64,000 bases of DNA, taken from contig MU270070.1 in assembly GCA_021432635.1 (NCBI GenBank), forward strand, positions 212,718 through 276,717, written 5' to 3'. Each line of letters opens with the position of its first letter. Positions within the stretch are counted from its first letter, which is position 1. Under the pieces are notes generated by a model. It was given only the letters and a program-made list of their open reading frames with translations. It was not told where the DNA came from and made no database searches. Source of the stretch: Thozetella sp. PMI_491. Taxonomy: Eukaryota > Ascomycota > Sordariomycetes > Chaetosphaeriales > Chaetosphaeriaceae. Below are positions 11,662-21,748 of the stretch, in pieces. The translations under genes and the position numbers were made by a program.

Positions 11662-12351
11662 ATGGCAGACTCCATACATGCCTCACCCCTCCAAAATGCG
11701 GAAAATTATTCGGCGTTCCCTCTCGATGGAGGCTGTTCCTGTGGGAAGATTAGATATCGCATCAAACATACACCGCTCATCGTTCACTGCTGCCACTGCA
11801 CCAGCTGTCAGCGCGAAACAGGCTCTGCATTTGCCATCAACGCTGTCATTGAGGCTCAAGGCGTCACAAGGCTTGCGTCCTCATTACCCACAGCCCCTAG
11901 CCGCCGCAGCCTCCCCTCTGAGTTCCCGGTCTGTGGCCCACCCTTAGAGAAACGAGGATTCGAAGTAGTGGGTCCAGATATCCCTGCGGATGCCGTCGAA
12001 CTTCTTCATATCCGCCTCCCGTCTGAGTCGGGTTACGGTCAAGAGGTTGCCAGATGTCCTGTTTGTGCAACAACCGTCTGGAGCTATTACCCAAGTTGCG
12101 GGAGGTTCCTCAAGTTCGTTCGAGTTGGCACGCTAGACCAGTCGTGGCAGGTTGACCCAGACGTACACATTTATACGCGAAGCAAACGAGAGTTTGTCAC
12201 ACTCGCTGAGGAGGGAGCACCACGATTCTCGGCATTCTACCCCAAGATAAGGGAAATTTATCGAGAAGAATCCATCCGGAGATTCGAAGAAATGCTGCCA
12301 ACCGTAAATGAATACCGAAGGGACAAAGGACTACAGGAGCTAAAGATATGA
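11662..12351 (+). CDS. GFA/CENP-V domain zinc protein (glutathione-dependent formaldehyde-activating enzyme-like)
   Basis: A single-exon frame of 229 residues starting MADSIHASPLQNAEN. The zinc-binding pattern of the GFA fold is clear: GGCSCGKIRYRI, then HCCHCTSCQRETGSAFA, then after an insert CPVCATTVWSYYPSCGRF. GFA-type proteins bind two zinc ions; the founding member promotes the reaction of formaldehyde with glutathione, but many relatives have other or unknown roles, so the specific reaction is not established here. The Pro/Ser-rich insert at about residues 70-115 is longer than in minimal family members. No intron or targeting signal is seen, which suggests a cytosolic protein. Confidence 0.85.
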   Translation: MADSIHASPLQNAENYSAFPLDGGCSCGKIRYRIKHTPLIVHCCHCTSCQRETGSAFAINAVIEAQGVTRLASSLPTAPSRRSLPSEFPVCGPPLEKRGFEVVGPDIPADAVELLHIRLPSESGYGQEVARCPVCATTVWSYYPSCGRFLKFVRVGTLDQSWQVDPDVHIYTRSKREFVTLAEEGAPRFSAFYPKIREIYREESIRRFEEMLPTVNEYRRDKGLQELKI

Positions 12352-13465
12352 TAAGCCCGGCAGCCACGAGTAAATACCCCCCAGGTTAGGCGAAGGAATA
12401 CCAACGCAAAGCGAATGGCGTTATTTAGTTTGTGATTCGAAGAGGCTCTCGGCAGAAACAACGATTATATATGAAGATGAGAGAGTAGAAAGCAACACAG
12501 GTTTCAGTTTTTTTCACGATGCGCTGATGATCAAGTGAGTTCCTGGCGTGGTAGTTGCGCTCTTCCCCTTTGTCTTTGTGTAAAGCAGCACTACGCAGCG
12601 CAACTTAGAATTAAAAAGTCTCCTCCCAGATACGAGCACAAATCTGTTTATATCTGTTGCAACATACAAATAAAGACAACCCAATAATCATCATATTGCT
12701 GTGGGGTTGACCTGCCCCTGAACAAAATCCACACACACCCAGCTGCTCATGAACGAGGTCGTGACGTACACCCAGCCGGAGTACAATATAGATTTGCTGT
12801 CTTTACCGATACAGCCGAGACCAAAATAACGACAAATTGCCGCCCCTAGAGCACGAGCTGAAAAGGATATATCACCTCAATCTCGAATTCGCTGTGTCGT
12901 GTAACCCCACGTACAGAGAGTCCAAATAGATCAGCTCCTATTTGGAGGATCGAGGGTTGTGTCGCGCAGGATCGCCATATATTTAGCCAATCCCTTCGCA
13001 GTGGAGGGTGGATGTGACTATCCGTTAAACGCCAGGAAGGAGGCATAGTAAGGCTGCCGGGCCGAGGTCAAGACAGAATTTGCGGCTGCGATTTTCCTCC
13101 GTCTTATTTTTCAGAAATTACTGCATTACGCGAAGACGAAGCCGTCGAGGCCAACGCGCACCCTTAATTTCACTACGCCCCTGTGCCGCTCCCATTGCAT
13201 GCAACAGTTCACCGGGAGGTGGTGTCTAGCGTCTTTGATTGGCGCTGAGCGCTTGCAATTGTTCTAATTGTTGGTATCCTTGTATATTACGCCCCCTCGT
13301 TACCACCTCGTGGCAGTTTGCGGCCACACGGCCAAATAGTCCTCCGCATTTTCTGCTATAAAGTTCAAATTCTTCGCCTTAGATCGTTGGTGGCTGTAGG
13401 TAGCTTCATCCTTAGAACACAACTTTTCGGTGCTCCTTGTAATACGATAAGAAAACTGATGAAAC
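12352..13465. other. Intergenic, no gene seen
   Basis: Only short chance frames occur. Around 12600-12700 and 13080-13140 the DNA is moderately A+T rich. I see no RNA gene or repeat. Confidence 0.5.
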
Positions 13466-14165
13466 ATGGTCGTCGCCGTCACAGGCCCGACTCTTAGGGT
13501 CCCCGGTATCCTCCGGGGACCTTATGTCCGCAGCGATGCTGGAACAGTTGTCCTAAGAAATGACTCGAATTCTCAAAACGATACAGTTAACTTGTTCCTT
13601 GCCAACTTGGACACAAGCTGGGAATACGCGGCATCGATCGTCGGCGCCTGCGCAGACCAGACCACATACGCGCTTCAGTGTACATCGGGAGACTACTATG
13701 TTGGCACCGAAACCTGCGGTCCACACGCAAACGCATGTCTCCAAGGCTCGAACATATCCCGTATGCCCTGAAAATAGCTAATAAGCGCCGTTTTAGGCCG
13801 TGGTGACCGTCACGGAAGGCCCGTCCACTTTTGCCTTCACCTCGTCCGACGTAACATCGACAATGGGCCATGAATTCCGAAACACCGTCCAAGAGGCCTG
13901 CAACTTGAAAGGCTCAACCGAGGCCGTCTGTACGATAACCGTCGGCAACACCGTTGACGGGACCTCACAAATTGTGACAAGTACTTCGACGATGGGTGCT
14001 GGTGAGATTTACAGATCCAACGTCCAAATTACTGCAGGCGCAGATAAGATAGCAAGTGCAACAGGGACCTGTGGGAAGAACGCAGCTGCTGGCCTCAACA
14101 CCAGGGGTGCGGTTTTATTCGGCTTCCTCGTCACTCTCGGCACTACCAGTCTTCTGGCTGCCTAA
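13466..14165 (+). CDS. Small GPI-anchored-type cell wall protein (5' end uncertain)
   Basis: Exons 13466-13732 and 13797-14165 give 211 residues. The layout is that of small fungal wall proteins: a mature region with paired Cys (ACADQTTYALQC, TETCGPHAN), the block AVVTVTEGPSTFAF, a Ser/Thr-rich segment, and at the C-terminus a small-residue site followed by a hydrophobic tail (GAVLFGFLVTLGTTSLLAA), typical of GPI attachment. Frame is kept only if the intron 13733-13796 starts with GC (GCATGT) and ends TTTTAG; the nearby GT (13761) breaks the frame. The N-terminus (MVVAVTGPTLRVPG) is not a convincing signal peptide, so a first exon may be missing from this model or the gene may have lost it. 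Confidence 0.6.
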
Positions 14166-15195
14166 GGTTAAATTCTTCCGGGTCTTGCCGTGTATATATG
14201 ACTACTGTAGGATCGACTGGGCTAGAACACCTCAGTATGGGAAGTACGACAGTAGGAGCCGTGCTATAATGCTACTAGAAATATAGGGCCAAGGGCAGCG
14301 GATCAACAAGGTTCGAGCTTGTGCAATTTGAAATACATTGTAACTAACTAACCGAAAAGTCATAGCCTTCTCGAACGAAGATGTCATAATATGGATGCAA
14401 ACCCCACATATTACCCCCGCTCTCTATCAATATGCGAAGGGGTATTGAACGACTCTGCGGGATCATAGGCCTGAAGGAGTCACGGGGCCGATCTCCTGCG
14501 CAGCAAACGTGGGCACGGCGCTGAACTTCCAGCAGTGCGAATGCGACCTTGAGGCTCCTTGCCAACTAAAATAAAAATAAAAAGTGTTCTTCATACTGGA
14601 AGATGCCCTACTCGTAGTCGCCGTGATCGTTGTATGTCACCCGCCGAAGAATAGCGAGTATGACAACGTGCTAGCCAGTTTCGTCACCGTGCCCACGGTC
14701 GCCGCCAACGGGTCGTCGGAGCTCCCGTCGACCATCGCCCCAAAGGTGTCGGTGATTGTGTACATTATGAGACCTTTGGTGCAGGATGCATCTCGCTCGC
14801 ATTAGGTCAAGATCGCGCGATACCAGGTGGCTGGTTCGACAAGCAGGAGGCCGACGTGAGTTCGGCGACCGCGGCGGGCTATCCCGAGCTCGTCGGCAAT
14901 ACGGCGTGGGATGCCGAATTAGATAGCATAGTAGGAAGAAAGCCGTACACAGTAATAAATAAATTAAAAAGACTATATAAGATAACTAATGAGAAGGCAC
15001 GGATAGGGACGTCTAGTAGTGGAAGGTTTCTCGCGGGTGGCAAAGAGAACCTCTCCTGGTAAAAAGTGTATAGTTTAATATGTCAACGTCGAGCTTAACT
15101 ACTACTGGCAATACCACTACTATAGGTAATTCATTACTTTTCATACTAAGGCGGGTTTTAAATAGCCTTCTTAATTACCCTATCTACTACTACCT
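14166..15195. other. Intergenic with unassigned fragments
   Basis: A G+C-rich patch at about 14600-14920 holds short open frames on both strands (for example 14584-14805 and 14856-15062), abruptly followed by A+T-rich sequence to 15230. The change in composition suggests a truncated foreign or decayed piece, but no protein family is recognisable. Confidence 0.4.
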
Positions 15196-18100
15196 CTACC
15201 TTGTAACAAATAGCCTAATCAAGAGACTAACTAGAAGCCCGATCAAAGCTAGTGCTAAAAGTCTCAATCTATATACCGCAGGGATAGCTTCCCTAACATG
15301 GTTGACAGACTGTGAGACAACATCCTGTTTTTCCTTGCAGATATCCTCCATCTGATTCTCTGACTTGTCGTCTGTATTTTGCGATACTTCGTCGCCAGAT
15401 TCCGATGCATCATCAGGCGTTTCCATCTCGTCGTCCGAAACTTCTTTCTTGCCCAATCCCAACCCCAACCCCATGTCGTCTTTAATCTTTATAATTAGCT
15501 CTTTGAAACTGTCCTCATGCTCTTGACTTTCGAAGGGAATTTCATTCAAGCCTACCCTGCTCCGTATGCAAAGCCTCCCTCTCCGCGTATAGCAGCAGAT
15601 ATCAAACAGAGACCGCTGTGAGAGCAGGGCTGCGTAGAGATGGAACAAGCCTTTCTCATCTAATTTAAGGATCTCACAATGGAGGCCTTCACTGATCCAC
15701 ATGAACTCCGAGGCACGGCTCACTACGGCTTCGGAATCATCCTTGACTCTGTTTATTATCTCCTCCACAAATGCAGGAGGAAATATTATCCTCGTCCCTG
15801 CGTTTCTGATGAAAATAAACCAGTCAAGAGCCAGCTTCATATCTGAGCGGTATTTGGGTTTGCTCAGTAGCTCAAGCACCGGCTTTGACAAAGATTTCCT
15901 TCTCTCCCAGGGAATGGCGGGTATCATTTCCTGTCGTTGGGACTCGAGAATCGAAAACACCCGTTCCAGTGTCGATTCTTTCAACGTTGATTGATTGAGG
16001 AACAGTTCCAGGATAGACTTCTGAACATCGCCGTCTTGATCTTGGAGGAAAGGTAACAGACTCTGAAGAACTGTCTCGCTCAAGTCTGCTTTGGGTAACA
16101 GAGACTTTGCAGCTAGCCGTCTGGACTCTATCGGCTGTCCTAGATCGAGCTGATTCTGTAGCGCTTTAACGATCCATGGCGGCCAGAATTTAGGGTCCAG
16201 AAGTTGGAGAAGATCCATTATTAGTTCACGGTCCTTCTGGACGCTTTCTTGTAAGAACAAAGTGGCTCTCTGAGATGGTGTGGATTGCTTCAACAACGTG
16301 ATAGAAATGTGAAACTTCATATTCGGGCTCGACTTGGGATCATCAAGCAAGTTTTCGAAAAAGTCTAGCAGCACTTTAGATCCTTCCAACTCGAAATCGA
16401 CGTAGGTCTTTAGCGTAGACATAGCGGCCTTGCTAACATGCTCATCATCGTCGTCTATCATACGTGCGACTTTCTTTAAAGCAGAGGGTGGTGTGTAAAG
16501 AAGGTGGTAATCATGAAGTTGTCTGAGGGCAAAAACTTTGAGGTCGTTTGCCTCCGCGTCCAAGAATGATGCCATCATCTCCGCCGCATAAGGCGATCTG
16601 ACAACTCTAAGTCTTCCAAAGAGGTCAGGACCTTGCCCTTGCTGCAGCCAGGATTTAAATGACTCGCGGATGTCCCGAGGCAAAACTCGTTGACATCCCA
16701 AGACCATGGCTGCCTCGCGCTTCACATCCGGATCCTCATCGTCCAGAAGCATGGCCACTTCCTTGATAACATTCTGCGAGAGATAATCTCGACGTAGAAG
16801 TCTGACCGCATTCAATCGAACCGAAGCCTTGTGGTATCTCAATCTCGGCAAACACATTTCGAGTACGGCGTCCCATCGCGAATGCGTGAGGAGAACGGAC
16901 AATGCCTCCCCAAATAACGCCCCCTTCGCACGTGTTATGACCGTCTGAAGAATTCTCTCCGATACAATGGGTCGTTTTGATACTGCCATTATGGTTCCAG
17001 TCCAATGAAACTCGTTGCCTTCGGAGAGCAGGTCGTGTAGGAAATATTCGGGGACCACCATGTCGGAAAGAAAAGAGCGGAAGGATGGATCACTAATAAA
17101 ATTCAACGCTTTAAGCCAGTCAAGCAGCTTTTTTTGGAAATCACTTTGTATCTTTGACAAGGGGCCGAGGGCCTTCAGCGGCTCCATTTCGCTGTGGCAA
17201 TGCAAAAGTAGCCGAAAGTGGGCGCGGTCAAATAGGTCCCGAGGCTCGCTCTCCAGCACACTAAGAAAATCGATGAGTTGGCCGTCGTCTTTGTTGAGAT
17301 AGAGCAGGCCAGCGACAAATCGCCACATGATGTCGTAACGAGAGTCGTATTTATTCTCACCGAGAAATTCCTTCGGGCTCATTTGGCATCTTTCGCACTC
17401 TTGGAGGTCGTACCACCAGAGCTCTTTTTGGCGCCAGCATTTCACGAAATGCTTGGCGGCGAAGAACTCTTGGTATGTGAGATGCAAAAAGTTAAAAGTT
17501 GAATCCTCCGATCGCTCACTGCCATCGGACGTGCGGAGAAATGAATAGTCCAAAAGGTCGCTCCCCGTCGTTGACCAATTATCTGTATGCTCTTGCCAAC
17601 ATACTAGGACGCCCTTCCGCTGTTCTGGGTCGTACTCAATGACGTCGTTGTATATCCCGGTGAAGGCGAGCAGCTCAAGCAGACTATTCGGGTCCTGGAT
17701 TTCCTCAAGTCGGTCAATTTGCTTGGAAGACATATCAGCAGCCTTAGCTTCCAGCAACCTGGATAATTTCAGCAAGTCGTTTTTCCACAGCATCGACGTG
17801 ATATCCGCATAAAGACCGGACATGGTTTGGGGTGAGATCGACGGTTTAGATCCAGAGGTCCAAGTTGCGCAGAAAGCGTCCAGTAGGATGGGGACATGAA
17901 GAACATTGTCGATCCACACATGGCTCTGGATGTACCGAATGATTGGACCAGCTGTCTTAGGGGAAACGTTTTGGACATAGGATCTCACTTGCTGAGGCTG
18001 GAACCCTATTGTCTCGAGCTCTAGATCAACCATGTGCGAAGGGTAGATGCTGACCCCTGAAGGGCGGGTGGTGATGATGGCATATTTTTGGCCCAGAAGC

Positions 18101-20028
18101 TCTCGGACAAAGGCTGAAGTAGGCGTCTCGGAAATCCCTGATCCGCCCACCATGCGCGAAACCTCATCTAGACCGTCTAATAGAAACAATGTTCCTTTCC
18201 TGTTTGCGTGGCCGTCCATGGCTTTCTTGATGGCCTTGAAGAAGTAATCGCCATCTTCGTCGTCGACATCCCTGAAGAAGGTCGCACGGAAAAATTGCTT
18301 GAGGCTATAGCTCAGCAGAGTGCCCTTTGCCGGATTTTTCTTCAAACTGCGAAGAGGGATCCATATCAGCCGGTCGAACTTATCCGCCCAGGCCGAGTTG
18401 TAGACATAGTCGTAGACCATTTTCTTGCACAAGGTTGTCTTCCCAACGCCTGCTTGGCCTTGAATCAAAATTCTCCTGGGGCGGCCTATTGTATTATCCA
18501 GTAACTGTCGTGCGTCAAACAGGGTCGATAAGGATATCTTGTCATCCTGTTTGTCCAGGTGAGAGGCCACTACGGGGTTCCATAGAGCTGGTCGTGTTTT
18601 CCGTGGCAGAGTGCTGTTTCCCGTCTGGTGTTGGACGATGGCGACATTGATGTAACAGCTGTCCATTTGTAGGCTTTCCCTGGTCACACGCTCAATCTTG
18701 AGGCGGTCTCCAGAGCTATAGTAATAGCGAATAGCCGCGTCGGCGTAGAATCGATGGGCCTTCTCGCAGAGTTTCCACGCGTCCCTAAATAAGCAAGAGT
18801 CCATCTCATCCGCCCGAATTTTGCTGAAAACCGATAGCTCTGTTTTGTAATGTTTGTTCTTGGACCAGAAATGTTTGTGAACTTGATTGTTTAACTTTGT
18901 CATCCACTCCGGGTGATGTAGCGTGCCGGCGATGATTCGACACCAAGCCCGGACGCGATCAGAGTCTTTGAACGTAGGTTTCGGCGCAAAGATCCAGGTC
19001 TGCAAGAATTCTTCGATGTTGTTCTTCTTTTGGCTTGTTGAATACTCGCGCTCCAAGCGAGCGATCAAAGCACACACAAACTTTTCGTTCTGCATGGCAG
19101 GAGTGAGATCGAGGAATTCCGTAAGCATCTCAAACCTTCCAGACAGTATCAAGATAAGGGCGTACTGAACGTCCGTATACCATCGTGACTGTCTGCGTAG
19201 GGCTGAGGAGAGGTCTTTTAATTCGTACACTTCTTGGATCTTTTCGGCCACGTCCTTGACACTTTCGACAAGCTCCGGTATCTTGGCGATGTCATCTTTG
19301 GATTCCTCGAGCAGGGTCACAATTTTCGAAGGATCCAATGACCCAACCGCTCCAGCTAGTTGGGCCACTGGCTTGGCGCACTTCAGGGTGATTCGAACCA
19401 CCATCTCAAGACGAGTCTCGTCATTTGGAATCCCCAACAGGGCCTGGTATGCATAGCTCGCGGCTTGCGAGACTCGAAGATCATCGTGTTTTTCCAAGCT
19501 GGAGATTTTCATCATAAGCTTTTCCTGTAATTGCTCCCGTGAAATGCCGGAAACCTTGTTCAGGACCATCGCATCAAGCACCGCAGAGAGCGCCTCTAGC
19601 AGCTGATACTGCTCCTCTAGGTTGGAGAGCGAGCTCGCGAGCTCCAAACGGCCAAGCAAGCCCTGCACCAAGGGCCCTTGTACGGCTTTGGCCCATGAAA
19701 TGTCCTTGGAGCCATGCAAGACATCTGCAAGGCCCAGCAGAACTCTTGGGTCGAGTGCATTCTGATCCGATAACCCATGGCTTAGCATATTTGCGAAACC
19801 CCTCAGCAGGTCCTTGAAACCCATTTCGCCGGTGATTGATGATATTTCCACGGCCTCGCTTATGTATATCGACTTTCCGCTCTCGAAAACATGGCCCATG
19901 CACTCCAGAAGAGGCTCCAGAGCCTCTTTGGCTTCAGCACGAGAGGCATGGAGGCCGGGCCTACTAAGCCTTTGAATTAGCTCGGCGGCATCCGCCGGGC
20001 GGCGAGCGAGAGGTATTCGATTGTCCAT
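15196..20028 (-). CDS. NACHT NTPase with HEAT-like repeats and hydrophobic C-terminal tail (fungal NLR-like)
   Basis: An uninterrupted frame of 1610 residues. Residues 1-500 are helical with no HET, Goodbye or patatin signature (MDNRIPLARRPADAAELIQR at the start). The NACHT module has Walker A GQAGVGKTTL near residue 524 and Walker B LFLLDGLDE near 616, followed by RELLGQKYAIITTRPSG and the FNFLHLTYQEFFAAKHF motif. From about 1050 to 1360 come HEAT-like repeats (VRLNAVRLLRRDYLS, PDVKREAAMVLG). After an acidic linker the protein ends in a hydrophobic stretch (LLALALIGLLVSLLIRLF) with a three-residue tail, which fits a tail anchor. NACHT proteins oligomerise on ligand sensing and act in fungal non-self recognition; the ligand and output here are unknown. 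Absence of introns over 4.8 kb is notable beside its intron-rich neighbours. Confidence 0.9.
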   Translation of the reverse strand: MDNRIPLARRPADAAELIQRLSRPGLHASRAEAKEALEPLLECMGHVFESGKSIYISEAVEISSITGEMGFKDLLRGFANMLSHGLSDQNALDPRVLLGLADVLHGSKDISWAKAVQGPLVQGLLGRLELASSLSNLEEQYQLLEALSAVLDAMVLNKVSGISREQLQEKLMMKISSLEKHDDLRVSQAASYAYQALLGIPNDETRLEMVVRITLKCAKPVAQLAGAVGSLDPSKIVTLLEESKDDIAKIPELVESVKDVAEKIQEVYELKDLSSALRRQSRWYTDVQYALILILSGRFEMLTEFLDLTPAMQNEKFVCALIARLEREYSTSQKKNNIEEFLQTWIFAPKPTFKDSDRVRAWCRIIAGTLHHPEWMTKLNNQVHKHFWSKNKHYKTELSVFSKIRADEMDSCLFRDAWKLCEKAHRFYADAAIRYYYSSGDRLKIERVTRESLQMDSCYINVAIVQHQTGNSTLPRKTRPALWNPVVASHLDKQDDKISLSTLFDARQLLDNTIGRPRRILIQGQAGVGKTTLCKKMVYDYVYNSAWADKFDRLIWIPLRSLKKNPAKGTLLSYSLKQFFRATFFRDVDDEDGDYFFKAIKKAMDGHANRKGTLFLLDGLDEVSRMVGGSGISETPTSAFVRELLGQKYAIITTRPSGVSIYPSHMVDLELETIGFQPQQVRSYVQNVSPKTAGPIIRYIQSHVWIDNVLHVPILLDAFCATWTSGSKPSISPQTMSGLYADITSMLWKNDLLKLSRLLEAKAADMSSKQIDRLEEIQDPNSLLELLAFTGIYNDVIEYDPEQRKGVLVCWQEHTDNWSTTGSDLLDYSFLRTSDGSERSEDSTFNFLHLTYQEFFAAKHFVKCWRQKELWWYDLQECERCQMSPKEFLGENKYDSRYDIMWRFVAGLLYLNKDDGQLIDFLSVLESEPRDLFDRAHFRLLLHCHSEMEPLKALGPLSKIQSDFQKKLLDWLKALNFISDPSFRSFLSDMVVPEYFLHDLLSEGNEFHWTGTIMAVSKRPIVSERILQTVITRAKGALFGEALSVLLTHSRWDAVLEMCLPRLRYHKASVRLNAVRLLRRDYLSQNVIKEVAMLLDDEDPDVKREAAMVLGCQRVLPRDIRESFKSWLQQGQGPDLFGRLRVVRSPYAAEMMASFLDAEANDLKVFALRQLHDYHLLYTPPSALKKVARMIDDDDEHVSKAAMSTLKTYVDFELEGSKVLLDFFENLLDDPKSSPNMKFHISITLLKQSTPSQRATLFLQESVQKDRELIMDLLQLLDPKFWPPWIVKALQNQLDLGQPIESRRLAAKSLLPKADLSETVLQSLLPFLQDQDGDVQKSILELFLNQSTLKESTLERVFSILESQRQEMIPAIPWERRKSLSKPVLELLSKPKYRSDMKLALDWFIFIRNAGTRIIFPPAFVEEIINRVKDDSEAVVSRASEFMWISEGLHCEILKLDEKGLFHLYAALLSQRSLFDICCYTRRGRLCIRSRVGLNEIPFESQEHEDSFKELIIKIKDDMGLGLGLGKKEVSDDEMETPDDASESGDEVSQNTDDKSENQMEDICKEKQDVVSQSVNHVREAIPAVYRLRLLALALIGLLVSLLIRLFVTR

Positions 20029-21748
20029 GTCGTATTAATCCGTAGATTTCTAGTGAATACCGAGCCCTGTCTAGAGGCAAGAAGCGAAGGAGGTGGTGAA
20101 GATGGACGGGGCGTAGGCTGAGCCGAAAACGCGGGCTGCTCCATACCGCCCAAGCTGAAGGATCTGTGTGACCACACCGGCGCTAAAGATAGGAGTCAGC
20201 AAAACAAAAGGTCGGCGCTTCTTCAGCTAATCAAAACCGAAGAATCCAAATGGTTGAAATTATAATTCCTCGCATGGTCAGCCACCCAGCCCCCCAACAT
20301 AGCTGGCCGGGGCAGCAACTCGTAGGCCACTTTATCTACTTTCAAGGCTTCTTAAACTAGCCTTAATAAACATATAATACTCGATAACTCCCTTTCCGGC
20401 CTTTTTAATTAAGAAAAAGTACTCCACTTTAATATAGGAGGTTTAACTTATACCTTCAAGAGCCTCCTGCAGATACCTATAATTCCTAAACCTAATAAAA
20501 GCATAAATATATACCAACCACTGATGAGGAGCGCTCGATGTAACAAAACCACCAAACAAAACCCACTTTTACTGTCCAAAGTCTGATCACCGCAATCTAG
20601 GTACCAATACGACTTCTAGTAACCACCAGCCTGAGGTAGGCCCCGGCGGCAGCTTGGCTATAGTGGTTGACGGGCACGTATTCGAGACACTAGGAAGCTC
20701 TGGGCCTGATCGTAGTGTAATTAATGGGCAAAGCCCCGTGATATTCAACTTTAAAATACAACTTTCCACAAACTTGCTCTAAAAGCTTCCGGAAAGAATG
20801 AGGTTGCTTCTTCTTCTAAGGTCAGGGCTCTTGCAAAGTGCCGTGAGTTTATATGGCCAATTGGTCTTCCCAGCTAATTACAAAAAGGGAGTGGGTTTTG
20901 CAGTATGGGGGGAGGCCACCCCTTTTTCACTACAAGTGTCCCCACATCACCACTATAAATCGCTAGTACATCCTATCTAAAGCATATATGAGATATCCAA
21001 CTTCGTCCATTTCGACGGCTAGAGCTTTTGACTATCCTACATGTAACTGGTCTATCTTCAAGAGCGCCGAGAAAGAGCCGGTATAGTCGACCGCCTCGCA
21101 CAGCCGCAGCCGCCGGAGCAACCTGCCTTGGTAGGTGCTTCGAATCGCTTAGACCTCGATGAGACCAACGACCAAGCTATCATAGGCATCTCCATACGCT
21201 ATACATATGGCTTTTGGGGGGCTTTTTAGATCCTCGCTGTGGTATTTAAAGACTATGGCGTATGTGTAGGCGTGTTTGGTAGGCTGAGCGCTCCTCATCT
21301 ATGGTTTAGCTTTTGGGGTTGGCTCCGCATTCTGCCAAGCATTCAGTTTCCCAACCACAGCAATATAACTTTCAGACGTTAGCGCAAACTCATCACCTCA
21401 ATCGTTTGGTAGCTCTCTTATATGTTTCCTCTTGGTTGGAATGCGGCACCCACACTTATTGTCAACGCGCCGAGGTTTATATCTTTACAAACCGAAGACT
21501 TAAGTAACCGTTCCTTTAGTTAATAGGAAAGTCCTTTTTCATCTCACGTTTTATCGTCATAATATGGAACTATTGCTACAATTCCATTGATCCATTTATT
21601 TGAAAGATAAACAAGTTTAGAAGCAAGACCAAAATGAAGAGAGCGGAACAAGAATGTCAAGTTTAGCTGCTCAAACAATTCCCTAACCCCTCCTGCGTAG
21701 CCTATTTGCGAAAATTTCACTCAAAAAAGGTCCGTCAACTGGCATTCT
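20029..21748. other. Intergenic region with A+T-rich block and inverted-repeat relic
   Basis: 20029-20200 is the promoter side of the NACHT gene. 20340-20520 is A+T rich. 20523-21299 is bracketed by 14-bp inverted repeats. 21300-21748 shows no gene and contains the 3' flank of the secreted protein gene ending at 21749. Confidence 0.5.
20523..21299. mobile_element. Putative short non-autonomous DNA transposon relic
   Basis: The 14-mer GATGAGGAGCGCTC at 20523-20536 recurs in exact inverted orientation at 21286-21299. Just outside, AACCAnn and its complement flank both ends, so the symmetric block may be about 21 bp with two mismatches. The 777-bp interior has no recognisable transposase. This could be a MITE-like or deleted element; a chance inverted repeat is less likely but not excluded. 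Confidence 0.4.
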
